Source: JANPPS01 sp965246925
GTDB taxonomy: Bacteria > Pseudomonadota > Alphaproteobacteria > Acetobacterales > Acetobacteraceae
Assembly: GCA_965246925.1 (NCBI GenBank)
Contig: OZ251994.1
Coordinates: 2,604,001-2,668,000, forward strand
Direction: 5' to 3'
DNA: 64,000 nucleotides
Under the pieces are notes generated by a model. That model made no database searches. It had not been told where the DNA came from and was given only the letters and a program-made list of their open reading frames with translations. Shown here piece by piece: positions 48,523 through 56,428 of this stretch. Position 1 is the stretch's first letter. Each line of letters starts with the position of its first letter. The position numbers and the translations under genes are program-made.

Positions 48523-51372
48523 CTAGCGGCGCCACCAGCCCCGCTTCTTTTCAGTCATTTCCGCCTCGCCGACCACGATGGGCACGATTGCCGGGGCAGG
48601 GGTGACAGGCTCGGGCGATGCCGGTTCCGAACCGATGGGCGCGGCTTCGGCAGGCGGCTCTGGTTCAGCCGGCTCTGGCTCATGCACCGGCTCGGCGGTC
48701 GGCGGCAACGGTTCCGGGGTGCGGTTGGTCAAGGCCAAGGCGCGCTCCTGTTCGGCCTGCTCGATCGCGTCGAAGATGTCGTAGGCGGAGTTCCCGCCAA
48801 ACGGGTCCGCCGGGGTTGGGCCCGCATAGGCTGGCGCTGCGTATGCCGGAGCCGTGTAGGCGGGCGCAGGGTAGGCGGGCGCAGTGTAGGGGCTTGCGCT
48901 GTCGTTCTCGATGACATTGCTCTCTCCACCGGCCTCCTGAGCCTCCGGTGCGTCACCGGGCTCCCGCCGCCGGCGCCTTCCGCCGCGGCGGCCGCGGCGC
49001 TTGCGCTCGCTATCGTCGGACGGGGCGGCCGGGCTATCTTCGGCGGGCTCCGCATCCGGTGTGGCGGCCATGACGGCGCCGGTAGTCTCCGCTTCCGGCT
49101 CGTCCACCAATGCCGGTTCGCCACCGTCTGCCGCAGCCTCGGACGGCCCGTCCTCCCGCTTGCCACCGCGCCGCCGCCGCCGCCGCCGCTTCCGGCGCTG
49201 TTCGCTCTCTTCTGCGGTCTCACCCGGCCGAGCATCGGCGTCTTCGGCCTCCTCCGCCTCGGCCTCGATCGCCTCCGGCTCCTCCGCCTCTTCGGCCGGC
49301 ACCTCGTCATCGTCTTCGAACGGCTCGGGTGGCGCCAACTGCGAGATCGGCGGCGGCAGCTCGGACACCGCGGCTGCCCGCACCCGGTCGATCCGCACCG
49401 CCGGCGGCAGCAGCGTGTCATCGGACGCGAACACCACGACCATGCCGAACCGTTGCTCGACCTCAGACAGGCGGACCCGCTTATGGTTCAGAATGTACAG
49501 CGCGATCGACCCGGCGACGTGCACCACGATCTCCGCCGCCCGCCGCTTACCGCCCTCTTCTTCGATGTCACGCAGCACGTGCAAGGCCGCGCTCTCTGTG
49601 CTGCGGACCGTGCCGGTTCCGGCGCAATGGGGGCACATGACGAAGCTCGTCTCCGCCAGCGACGGACGCAGCCGCTGCCGGCTCATCTCCAGCAGGCCAA
49701 AATGGCTGATGCTGCCCAGCTGGATGCGCGCCCGGTCGAACCGCAGCGCGTCCTTCAGCTTCTTTTCGACAGCTGCATTGTTCCGCCGGCTCTCCATGTC
49801 GATGAAGTCGATCACGATCAGCCCGGCCAGGTCGCGCAGCCGCAGCTGCCGCGCCGCCTCCTCCGCCGCTTCCATATTGGTGCGGAGCGCCGTCTCCTCG
49901 ATCCCCCGCTCCCGCGTGCTGCGGCCCGAGTTCACGTCGATCGCGACCAGCGCCTCCGTCTGGTTGATCACCAGATAGCCACCGGATTTCAGCTGCACGG
50001 TGGGCACCAGCATGGCATCCAGCTGCGCCTCGACCTGCGCCTTCGCGAACAGCGGCTGCGGATCCTTCCACAGCTGCACCTTTTTCGCGTGCGTCGGCAT
50101 CAGCATGCGCATGAAATCCCGTGCCGCGCGCCAGCCCTGCTCGCCATCCACCAGGATATCGTCCACGTCACGCGAATACACGTCGCGGATCGCGCGCTTG
50201 ATCAGGCTCGCCTCTTCATAGATCAGCGCGGGCGCCATGGACTTCATTGTCAGCTCGCGGATCTGGTCCCATTGATTGAGCAGGTACTCGCAATCCCGGA
50301 TGATCTCGGGCTTCGGCCGGTTCGCCCCGGCGGTCCGCACGATCAGGCCCATGCCGCGCGGCAGGTCGAGCTCGGCCGTGACTTCCTTCAGCCGGCGGCG
50401 GTCGGCGGCCGACGTTATCTTGCGGCTGATGCCGCCGCCCCTGGGCGAGTTGGGCATCAATACCGAGAACCGCCCGGCCAGCGAGATATAAGTCGTAAGC
50501 GCCGCACCCTTCGATCCACGCTCTTCCTTCACCACCTGGATCAGGAGGATCTGGCGGCGGCGGATGACCTCCTGAATCTTATAGTTGCGGGTGAAACGCG
50601 GGGCCGCCCGCTCGGGCCGCTGATACTCGGTCTCGGCTTCGCCACCGAGTTGCTGGGGCGGCGGCTCGGCTGGAACTTGGTCCGGTTCGCTGTGCGCTTC
50701 GAGCGTTAGCGGGACCTCCTCTAATCCCGGACTGGCTACTAGCCCGCCTTCAAGCGAAACCTCTGGCCCACTTTCTGATCTGCTTTCCGGCCCGCTTTCT
50801 GGCCCCCTTTCTGGCCCAAAGCCCGGCTCGGCTTCCGGCACCATGTCAGCGCCGGGCTCAGGCAGGGATTCTTCGGGTAATTCTATCGCGGCTTCGGCCT
50901 GTGACGGTGGGTCATCCTCTTCGGACGAGACTACCGCTTCCATGGAGCCTTCACCGGGTTCGCCACTGTCCTCCGGCGCACGCTCGTCCGGCATTTCGCC
51001 CATCACCAAGTCACGCGAGACCGTGAGCGGCGCTTCGTAGGGCTGAGCGGCCGCCCGCTCTTCCGCCTCCTCCTCTTCGCGCGCCTCGGCCTCTTGCATC
51101 TCGATCAGGCGCTGCCGGTCCGCGACGGGAATTTGGTAATAGTCGGGATGGATTTCAGCGAAGGCCAAGAAACCATGCCGGTTGCCGCCATATTCGACGA
51201 AGGCGGCCTGTAGGCTCGGCTCTACCCGCACGACCTTGGCAAGGTAGATATTACCCTTGAGCTGTTGCTTGGTAGAAGTTTCGACGTCGTAGTCTTCGAG
51301 GCGGTTACCGTCCAGGACCACCACGCGGGTCTCTTCCGCGTGGGTGCTGTCGATCAGCATGCGCTTCGTCAT
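48523..51372 (-). CDS. rne: Ribonuclease E
   Basis: The start MTKRMLIDSTHAEETRVVVLDG at 51372 gives 949 residues. The S1 domain (from ~40, GNIYLAKVVRVEPSLQAAFVEYGG) is interrupted at ~95-262 by an acidic, Pro/Glu/Ser-rich insertion with GPESGPES-type repeats, a known feature of alphaproteobacterial RNase E. The catalytic core follows (LVAIDVNSGRSTRERG, LIVIDFIDMES with the Mg-binding Asp, and the zinc-link CPHC near 581). The ~300-residue C-terminal tail is disordered, with Arg-rich patches (KRRRRRRRGGKR) and YPAPAY repeats, and should scaffold the degradosome. RNase E cuts single-stranded RNA and matures rRNA. A long 5' region lies upstream. Confidence 0.95.
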   Translation of the reverse strand: MTKRMLIDSTHAEETRVVVLDGNRLEDYDVETSTKQQLKGNIYLAKVVRVEPSLQAAFVEYGGNRHGFLAFAEIHPDYYQIPVADRQRLIEMQEAEAREEEEAEERAAAQPYEAPLTVSRDLVMGEMPDERAPEDSGEPGEGSMEAVVSSEEDDPPSQAEAAIELPEESLPEPGADMVPEAEPGFGPERGPESGPESRSESGPEVSLEGGLVASPGLEEVPLTLEAHSEPDQVPAEPPPQQLGGEAETEYQRPERAAPRFTRNYKIQEVIRRRQILLIQVVKEERGSKGAALTTYISLAGRFSVLMPNSPRGGGISRKITSAADRRRLKEVTAELDLPRGMGLIVRTAGANRPKPEIIRDCEYLLNQWDQIRELTMKSMAPALIYEEASLIKRAIRDVYSRDVDDILVDGEQGWRAARDFMRMLMPTHAKKVQLWKDPQPLFAKAQVEAQLDAMLVPTVQLKSGGYLVINQTEALVAIDVNSGRSTRERGIEETALRTNMEAAEEAARQLRLRDLAGLIVIDFIDMESRRNNAAVEKKLKDALRFDRARIQLGSISHFGLLEMSRQRLRPSLAETSFVMCPHCAGTGTVRSTESAALHVLRDIEEEGGKRRAAEIVVHVAGSIALYILNHKRVRLSEVEQRFGMVVVFASDDTLLPPAVRIDRVRAAAVSELPPPISQLAPPEPFEDDDEVPAEEAEEPEAIEAEAEEAEDADARPGETAEESEQRRKRRRRRRRGGKREDGPSEAAADGGEPALVDEPEAETTGAVMAATPDAEPAEDSPAAPSDDSERKRRGRRGGRRRRREPGDAPEAQEAGGESNVIENDSASPYTAPAYPAPAYTAPAYAAPAYAGPTPADPFGGNSAYDIFDAIEQAEQERALALTNRTPEPLPPTAEPVHEPEPAEPEPPAEAAPIGSEPASPEPVTPAPAIVPIVVGEAEMTEKKRGWWRR

Positions 51373-51867
51373 TATGGGGATGTCTCCGTGACGCCACGGG
51401 CACACGCGTGCAGGGCACGGCGCGGCGGCGGCTGATGGGCTGTGAAAAAGGGGTTGCGGCCGCGGATACAGACACGTCATGACGGAACTGGGCATAACGA
51501 AGTGCTGGCACGAACGGTCGCATTCTATCCCTGGCTTGTGGATCGCGCCTTGCGGCGCAGTCCGGTTAAGGCGTGCGCTTCTGTCAGCGGAGCGTCCTGT
51601 CCCACCGCCAGACCCGGCGCGCGGTGACGCGCGGCGCGGGCCGGCGTGCAGAACCTCGTCAGGAGCGGCGCGGCGTTCGAAGACGCGCGATCACGCAAAC
51701 AAGGCCGGCCTGCACCACCGGAGCAATAATACAATGACGGAAATCCGCCACGCCCGCAATCCCCTCCTGATTCGCCGGACCCTCCCGAACATCGCGGTGC
51801 GCTCTGCCGAAGTCTTGGTGCGTCGATAGACGATGCAGCGTGAGCCGTTTCCTGATAATATCCCGAA
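51373..51867. other. 495-bp divergent spacer between rne and the amidase gene
   Basis: No convincing gene was found. An arginine-rich open frame (51479-51829) and a nested 31-residue frame starting 51734 have no recognisable family; GGAG lies 11 bases before the latter. The spacer must contain promoters for both flanking genes. In enterobacteria rne has a long structured 5' leader used for autoregulation, and the rne-proximal half of this spacer could play the same part, but no conserved fold can be assigned by eye. Confidence 0.4.
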
Positions 51868-52647
51868 ATGGAGACCGTCCGAGTCACCCGCCGCTCCCTG
51901 TTCGCCGCCGCCGCGCTACCGCTCACGACGCGCACGGCGCCGGTCAAGCGCGGCAGTCTGCCGCTTGTGGTCCTAGACCCCGGCCATGGCGGCAAAGATC
52001 CTGGCGCGATCGGCGCCCGCGGCTCCTACGAGAAGCACATAGCGTTTGCCGCCGCACAAGAACTCCGCCGCCAGCTCGAAGCCGGCGGCCTCTGCCGGGT
52101 GACGCTGACGCGGGAGCGGGACGTGTTCATCCCATTGGAACGCCGGGTCACGATCGCGCAGGGCAGGGGCGCCGCCCTGTTCGTGTCGATGCACGCGGAC
52201 GCCGTGCCGGACCGCGCCGTGCGCGGCGCCAGCGTCTATACCCTGTCCGACACCGCGTCCGACGCGCAAACCGCAAGCCTCGCCGTCCGGGAAAACAGTG
52301 CCGACCGGTTCGGCGGCCCGCAGTTCCAGGACGTGCCGCCGGCCGTTGCGCAAATCCTGGGAAGCCTCGTCCGCGCGGAAACCCGGCGCGGGTCCGCCCG
52401 CCTCGCTCGGGATCTGGTGGACGGCTTCGCCCCCCGGATCGAGCTGCTGAGCAACCCAGCCCGGCACGCGCGCTTCATGGTCCTCCGTGCCGCCGACATC
52501 CCGAGCGTGCTGGTCGAAATGGGCTTCATGTCAAACCCCGCCGACGAAGCCATGCTACACCGGCCCGAATACCGTCAGAATGTCGCCTCCGCTCTAAAAA
52601 TTTCGATCGAACGCTACGTTTCCTCTGGCGCGCGGGTGGCGGGATGA
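51868..52647 (+). CDS. N-acetylmuramoyl-L-alanine amidase (Amidase_3, AmiC-like)
   Basis: A 259-residue protein with a twin-arginine-type signal (VTRRSLFAAAALPLTT). The zinc amidase domain follows directly: LDPGHGGKDPG with His40, Glu55 in SYEKH, MHAD near residue 110, and the catalytic Glu in SVLVEMGFMSNPADE near 218. It cleaves the amide between muramic acid and the stem peptide during cell separation. The AMIN targeting domain found in longer AmiC proteins is absent. It is 24 bp upstream of the PBP1A gene, an arrangement conserved in alphaproteobacteria. Confidence 0.92.
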   Translation: METVRVTRRSLFAAAALPLTTRTAPVKRGSLPLVVLDPGHGGKDPGAIGARGSYEKHIAFAAAQELRRQLEAGGLCRVTLTRERDVFIPLERRVTIAQGRGAALFVSMHADAVPDRAVRGASVYTLSDTASDAQTASLAVRENSADRFGGPQFQDVPPAVAQILGSLVRAETRRGSARLARDLVDGFAPRIELLSNPARHARFMVLRAADIPSVLVEMGFMSNPADEAMLHRPEYRQNVASALKISIERYVSSGARVAG

Positions 52648-52671
52648 TCACGCAAGCGTTAGGAAGCGTTC

Positions 52672-55194
52672 ATGTATGAACGGGCCCCCCTTTCCGAACC
52701 AGCTCCCGCCGCACCGAAAAAGCGAAAGAGCCTGCTATGGCGCGGCGTCAAGTTCCTGGTGGGCCTCATCTTTAGTCTTGGGCTGATCGCCTGCATCGCT
52801 GGCGGCGCGGTCGGGTATCATCAGTATAACAAGTACGCCGAAGATTTGCCGACGCTCGAGACCCTGCGCCACTACCAGCCGCGCGTCATGAGCCGAGTCT
52901 ATGCCGGGGACAGCCATTTGATCGCCGAACTCGCGACCGAGCGGCGCATCTTCGTGCCCATCGCCGCCATCCCGGATCGCGTCAAGCAGGCGTTCTTATC
53001 GGCCGAGGACCAGAAGTTCTGGACCCATCACGGCATCGACCCGCTGGCGATCGCCCGCGCCGGCTGGACGGATCTACAGCAATACGGTTCCGGCCGCCGC
53101 CCGGTCGGGGCGTCCACCATCACGCAGCAGGTGGCCAAGAACATGCTGCTGGGCAACGAAGTCAGCGTCGCCCGTAAGGTAAAGGAACTGATCCTCGCTA
53201 CCAGGATCGACAGCACGCTCAGCAAGCAACAGGTGCTCGAGCTATATCTCAACGAAATCTATCTCGGCCTGCAAGCCTACGGCGTGGCAGCGGCGGCGCA
53301 AAGCTACTTCAACAAGGGGCTCGACGATCTGTCTTTGCCCGAGGCCGCTTTCCTCGCCGCCCTGCCGAAGGCGCCCAACAACTACAACCCCTTCCGCTTC
53401 CCGGACGCGGCCAAGGCCCGGCGGGATTGGGTGATCGAGCGTATGGTCGAAGATCATGCCGTGACGCCGGAGGAGGGCGCCCAAGCCCGCGCCCAGCCGA
53501 TCCTGCCTTCCGCCTTCCACCGCCCCGAAACCGTGCCCGGCGCCGAGTGGTTCGCCGAAGAGGTCAGGCGTGGCATGATCGACAAATTCGGCCAGGACAC
53601 CACGACCCAGGGTGGCCTCGCCATCCGTACCAGCCTTGACCCTGTCATGCAGACCGCGGCGGACCAGGCGCTGCGGCGGGGGTTGCTAGCGTATGACCGC
53701 GGCCATGGCGGCTGGCGCGGCCCAGTGTCGCACGTCACCTTGTCCCGGCTTGATGACGGACGCGGCTGGGTGTCTAAGCTCACCGGCGTCGCCCGCCCGC
53801 CGGGCATGCTGCCAGAATGGCGTTTGGCGATCGTTACCGACATCGCAAACGACACCGCCCAGCTTGGCTGGATCGAGCGCTCGGCCGCGGCGGCCAGCGG
53901 CGCGAGAAACGGCACGTTATATCTGTCAGACCTCGGCTGGGCCCGTCCGGTGCGCGGCGAAGGCTTCGGCCCGGCGCCGCGCAAGATGGCCGATGTCGTC
54001 ACCATGGGTGACCTGGTGATGATCGAACCGGAAGAGGCGCGTGGCCCCGGGAAACCGGATCGCGTGTTGTTACGGCAGGTTCCGGAGGTGCAGGGCGCCC
54101 TCGTTTCCATGGACCCCTCGACCGGACGCGTCCTGGCCATGTCCGGCGGCTGGAGCTTTGAGGTCAGCCAGTTCAACCGCGCCACCCAGGCCGAGCGTCA
54201 ACCCGGTAGCTCGTTCAAGCCGTTCGTCTATCTCACCGCCCTCCAGGCGGGCTTCTCGCCCAGTCAGAAGGTTTTGGACGCGCCGTTCACCCAGGTCGTG
54301 AACGGCGTCGAGTGGAAACCGAACAATTACGGCCTGAAGTTTAACGGCCCCACGCCCATGCGCCTGGCGCTCGAGCGCTCGCTGAACCTCGTGACCGTGC
54401 GCCTGGCCGAGAAGGTCGGCATGGACGCGGTCGCCGACAACGCCATGGCCTTCCACGTCGTGGACGGCATGCCCCGCGTGCTCCCGGCCTCCCTCGGCGC
54501 GGTGGAAACCACCGTCCTGCGTCAGGCGGCCGCGTATGCCGGGCTCGCGATGGGCGGGAAGGAAGTGCTACCGTCTTTCGTCGATACCGTGCAGGACCGG
54601 GACGGCCACGTGCTCTGGCGCGCCCCGGGCCTTAGCTGCCGCGGCTGCGACCGGGCCGACAAGACGCCGGGCGTAGTCGACCAGCGAAAGCAGATCGCCG
54701 ACCCGCAATCGGTGTTTCAGGTCGTGACCATGATGCAGGGCGTGGTGGCCCGCGGTACCGGCTTCGCGGCTGGGCAAGGGCTAGGCCGTCCGATAGCGGG
54801 AAAGACCGGCACCAGCCAGGATTTCAACGACGCATGGTTCGTGGGCTTCACGCCGGATGTGGTGACCGCCGTCTGGATCGGCTTCGATGACAATAGCAGC
54901 CTGGGCGACAAGGAAACCGGCGGTGGCGTGTCAGCACCCATCTTCCACGACTACATGGCCACCATCATGAAGAACCGCCCCGTGCTGCAGTTCCGCATGC
55001 CCGATGGCGTAAAGATGGCGGGATGGGATAGCGGCGGCGGCCGGGTCACGGACGCGTTCAAGACCGACCAGGTGCCCGGTGTGTCTCAGGGCACCATCGG
55101 CGTGGCGGAAGGCAGCGGCTACTCGGTCAATACGTCAAGCCGGGGCGGCGGCGCCGGCGTCGGCGTGGACAGCGGCATGGGTGGGCTGTATTAA
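52672..55194 (+). CDS. mrcA: Penicillin-binding protein 1A (bifunctional)
   Basis: An 840-residue class A PBP. A transmembrane helix at ~22-45 (LVGLIFSLGLIACIAGGAVGY) is followed by the GT51 glycosyltransferase (SAEDQKFWTHHGID with the catalytic Glu near 112, then GASTITQQVAKNM) and, after a linker (OB-like, with basic PDRVLLRQVPEVQGALVSMDP), the transpeptidase: SSFKPF (active Ser near 514), SLN, and KTGTSQDFNDAWF near 710. It polymerises and crosslinks peptidoglycan. The C-terminal tail is Gly/Ser-rich. It lies between the amidase and prfB. Confidence 0.95.
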   Translation: MYERAPLSEPAPAAPKKRKSLLWRGVKFLVGLIFSLGLIACIAGGAVGYHQYNKYAEDLPTLETLRHYQPRVMSRVYAGDSHLIAELATERRIFVPIAAIPDRVKQAFLSAEDQKFWTHHGIDPLAIARAGWTDLQQYGSGRRPVGASTITQQVAKNMLLGNEVSVARKVKELILATRIDSTLSKQQVLELYLNEIYLGLQAYGVAAAAQSYFNKGLDDLSLPEAAFLAALPKAPNNYNPFRFPDAAKARRDWVIERMVEDHAVTPEEGAQARAQPILPSAFHRPETVPGAEWFAEEVRRGMIDKFGQDTTTQGGLAIRTSLDPVMQTAADQALRRGLLAYDRGHGGWRGPVSHVTLSRLDDGRGWVSKLTGVARPPGMLPEWRLAIVTDIANDTAQLGWIERSAAAASGARNGTLYLSDLGWARPVRGEGFGPAPRKMADVVTMGDLVMIEPEEARGPGKPDRVLLRQVPEVQGALVSMDPSTGRVLAMSGGWSFEVSQFNRATQAERQPGSSFKPFVYLTALQAGFSPSQKVLDAPFTQVVNGVEWKPNNYGLKFNGPTPMRLALERSLNLVTVRLAEKVGMDAVADNAMAFHVVDGMPRVLPASLGAVETTVLRQAAAYAGLAMGGKEVLPSFVDTVQDRDGHVLWRAPGLSCRGCDRADKTPGVVDQRKQIADPQSVFQVVTMMQGVVARGTGFAAGQGLGRPIAGKTGTSQDFNDAWFVGFTPDVVTAVWIGFDDNSSLGDKETGGGVSAPIFHDYMATIMKNRPVLQFRMPDGVKMAGWDSGGGRVTDAFKTDQVPGVSQGTIGVAEGSGYSVNTSSRGGGAGVGVDSGMGGLY

Positions 55195-55222
55195 CCCGCG
55201 CCCGCATCCTAGATAGAACGAC

Positions 55223-56354
55223 ATGTCCACCGAAACCGACGCGCTCCACCAACAGCTGAAGCAGACCTTCGCCTTGCTCCGGAGGCATCTTTGACTGGGA
55301 TGTCTCGACCGCCCGCCTGGAGGAGCTGAACGATCTCTCCGAAGACCCGGCGCTCTGGAACGACGCTACCGCCGCCCAGGCCCTGATGCGTGAACGCAAC
55401 CGCCTCGCCAGCCTGATCGGCGCCCTGCGCACCATGGAAGCCGAGGTCGCCGACACCATCGACCTCATCGCCATGGCCGAGGCCGAGGGGGACGCCGGCA
55501 TGGTCCAGGACGGCATGGCCACGCTGCTGACCGTGCTCGAGGAAGCCAAGCGCCGCGAGATCGAAAGCCTGCTGTCTGGCGAGGCTGACGCTAACGACGC
55601 TTTCCTCGAGGTGAACTCCGGCGCCGGCGGTACCGAGGCGCAGGACTGGGCCGAGATGCTGGCCCGCATGTACTCCCGCTGGGCCGAGCAGCACGGCTAC
55701 AAGGTGCAGCTCATGGAACAGAGCGAGGGCGAGCAGGCCGGCATCAAGTCCGCGACCCTGCAAGTGAGCGGCCCCAACGCCTATGGCTGGCTGAAAACCG
55801 AGGCCGGGGTGCATCGCCTGGTGCGCATCAGCCCGTTCGACCAGGCTGCGCGCCGCCAGACCAGCTTCGCCAGCGTCTGGGTCTATCCCGTCGTGGACGA
55901 CACGATCGAGATCGAGATCAACGAAAGCGACCTCCGCATCGACACGTTCCGCGCCAGCGGTGCCGGCGGCCAGCACGTGAACAAGACTGAAAGTGCCATC
56001 CGCATCACCCACATCCCGACCAACATCGTGGTCGCCTGCCAAACCGACCGCAGCCAGCACCGCAACCGCGCGACGGCGATGGGCATGCTGAAGGCGCGGA
56101 TGTATGAGGCCGAGCTGCAACGCCGCGAGGCCGCGGCCAACGCCCAGGAAAACGCCAAGACCGACATCGGCTGGGGCCACCAGATTCGCAGCTACGTGCT
56201 GGCCCCGTATCAGTTGGTGAAAGACCTCCGCACCGGGTTCGAGACCGGCAACCCCGCCGCCGTGCTGGACGGCAACCTGGACGACTTCATGGCCGCCGCC
56301 CTGGCCGCCCGCGTCGGCGCCACTCGCAGCGACGCGAGCGCGCAGGCGCAGTAG
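55223..56354 (+). CDS. prfB: Peptide chain release factor 2 with programmed +1 frameshift
   Basis: The gene starts at ATG 55223, is read for 23 codons to CTT (55289-55291), meets an in-frame TGA (55292-55294) and must shift +1 to continue from GAC at 55293, giving 376 residues. The slip site CTT-TGA-C and the GGAGG three bases before CTT match the Escherichia coli prfB signal, where scarcity of RF2 slows termination and permits the shift. Downstream are the codon-recognition segment ISPFDQAARRQTSF (SPF) near residue 210 and the peptidyl hydrolysis motif GAGGQHVNKTES near 250. It releases chains at UGA and UAA. It is 28 bp downstream of the PBP1A gene. Confidence 0.96.
55281..55295 (+). promoter_or_regulatory. 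prfB autoregulatory +1 frameshift signal
   Basis: An internal Shine-Dalgarno-like GGAGG (55281-55285), three bases (CAT), then the slippery CTT followed by TGA and C. Order and spacing equal those of the well-studied prfB element. Confidence 0.95.
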
Positions 56355-56356
56355 TC

Positions 56357-56428
56357 TGCGGGCTGGAAGCCGGCGCTACGGTAGAGTGGCCTAGTCGCCG
56401 CTACCGTATCGCGGGCTTCTAACCCGCA
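56357..56428. terminator. 72-bp imperfect inverted repeat at the convergent prfB/RND junction
   Basis: Two 28-base arms (56357-56384 and 56401-56428) are complementary at about 24 positions, including an uninterrupted TACGGTAG/CTACCGTA, around a 16-base loop. It begins two bases after the prfB stop and runs into the last codons of the convergent RND gene. It could terminate both transcripts or be a dispersed repeat; no U-tract is present. Confidence 0.55.

Noticed and set aside
48412..50709. 765-codon frame antisense to rne
   Set aside because: Low-complexity composition, no motif, and rne is clearly coding on the other strand.
51479..51829. 116-codon frame in the rne-amidase spacer
   Set aside because: Arg-rich, no family, no convincing ribosome-binding site; probably chance in GC-rich DNA.
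55223..55294. prfB as a pseudogene with an early TGA
   Set aside because: The TGA sits in the canonical frameshift signal and the rest of the gene is intact.
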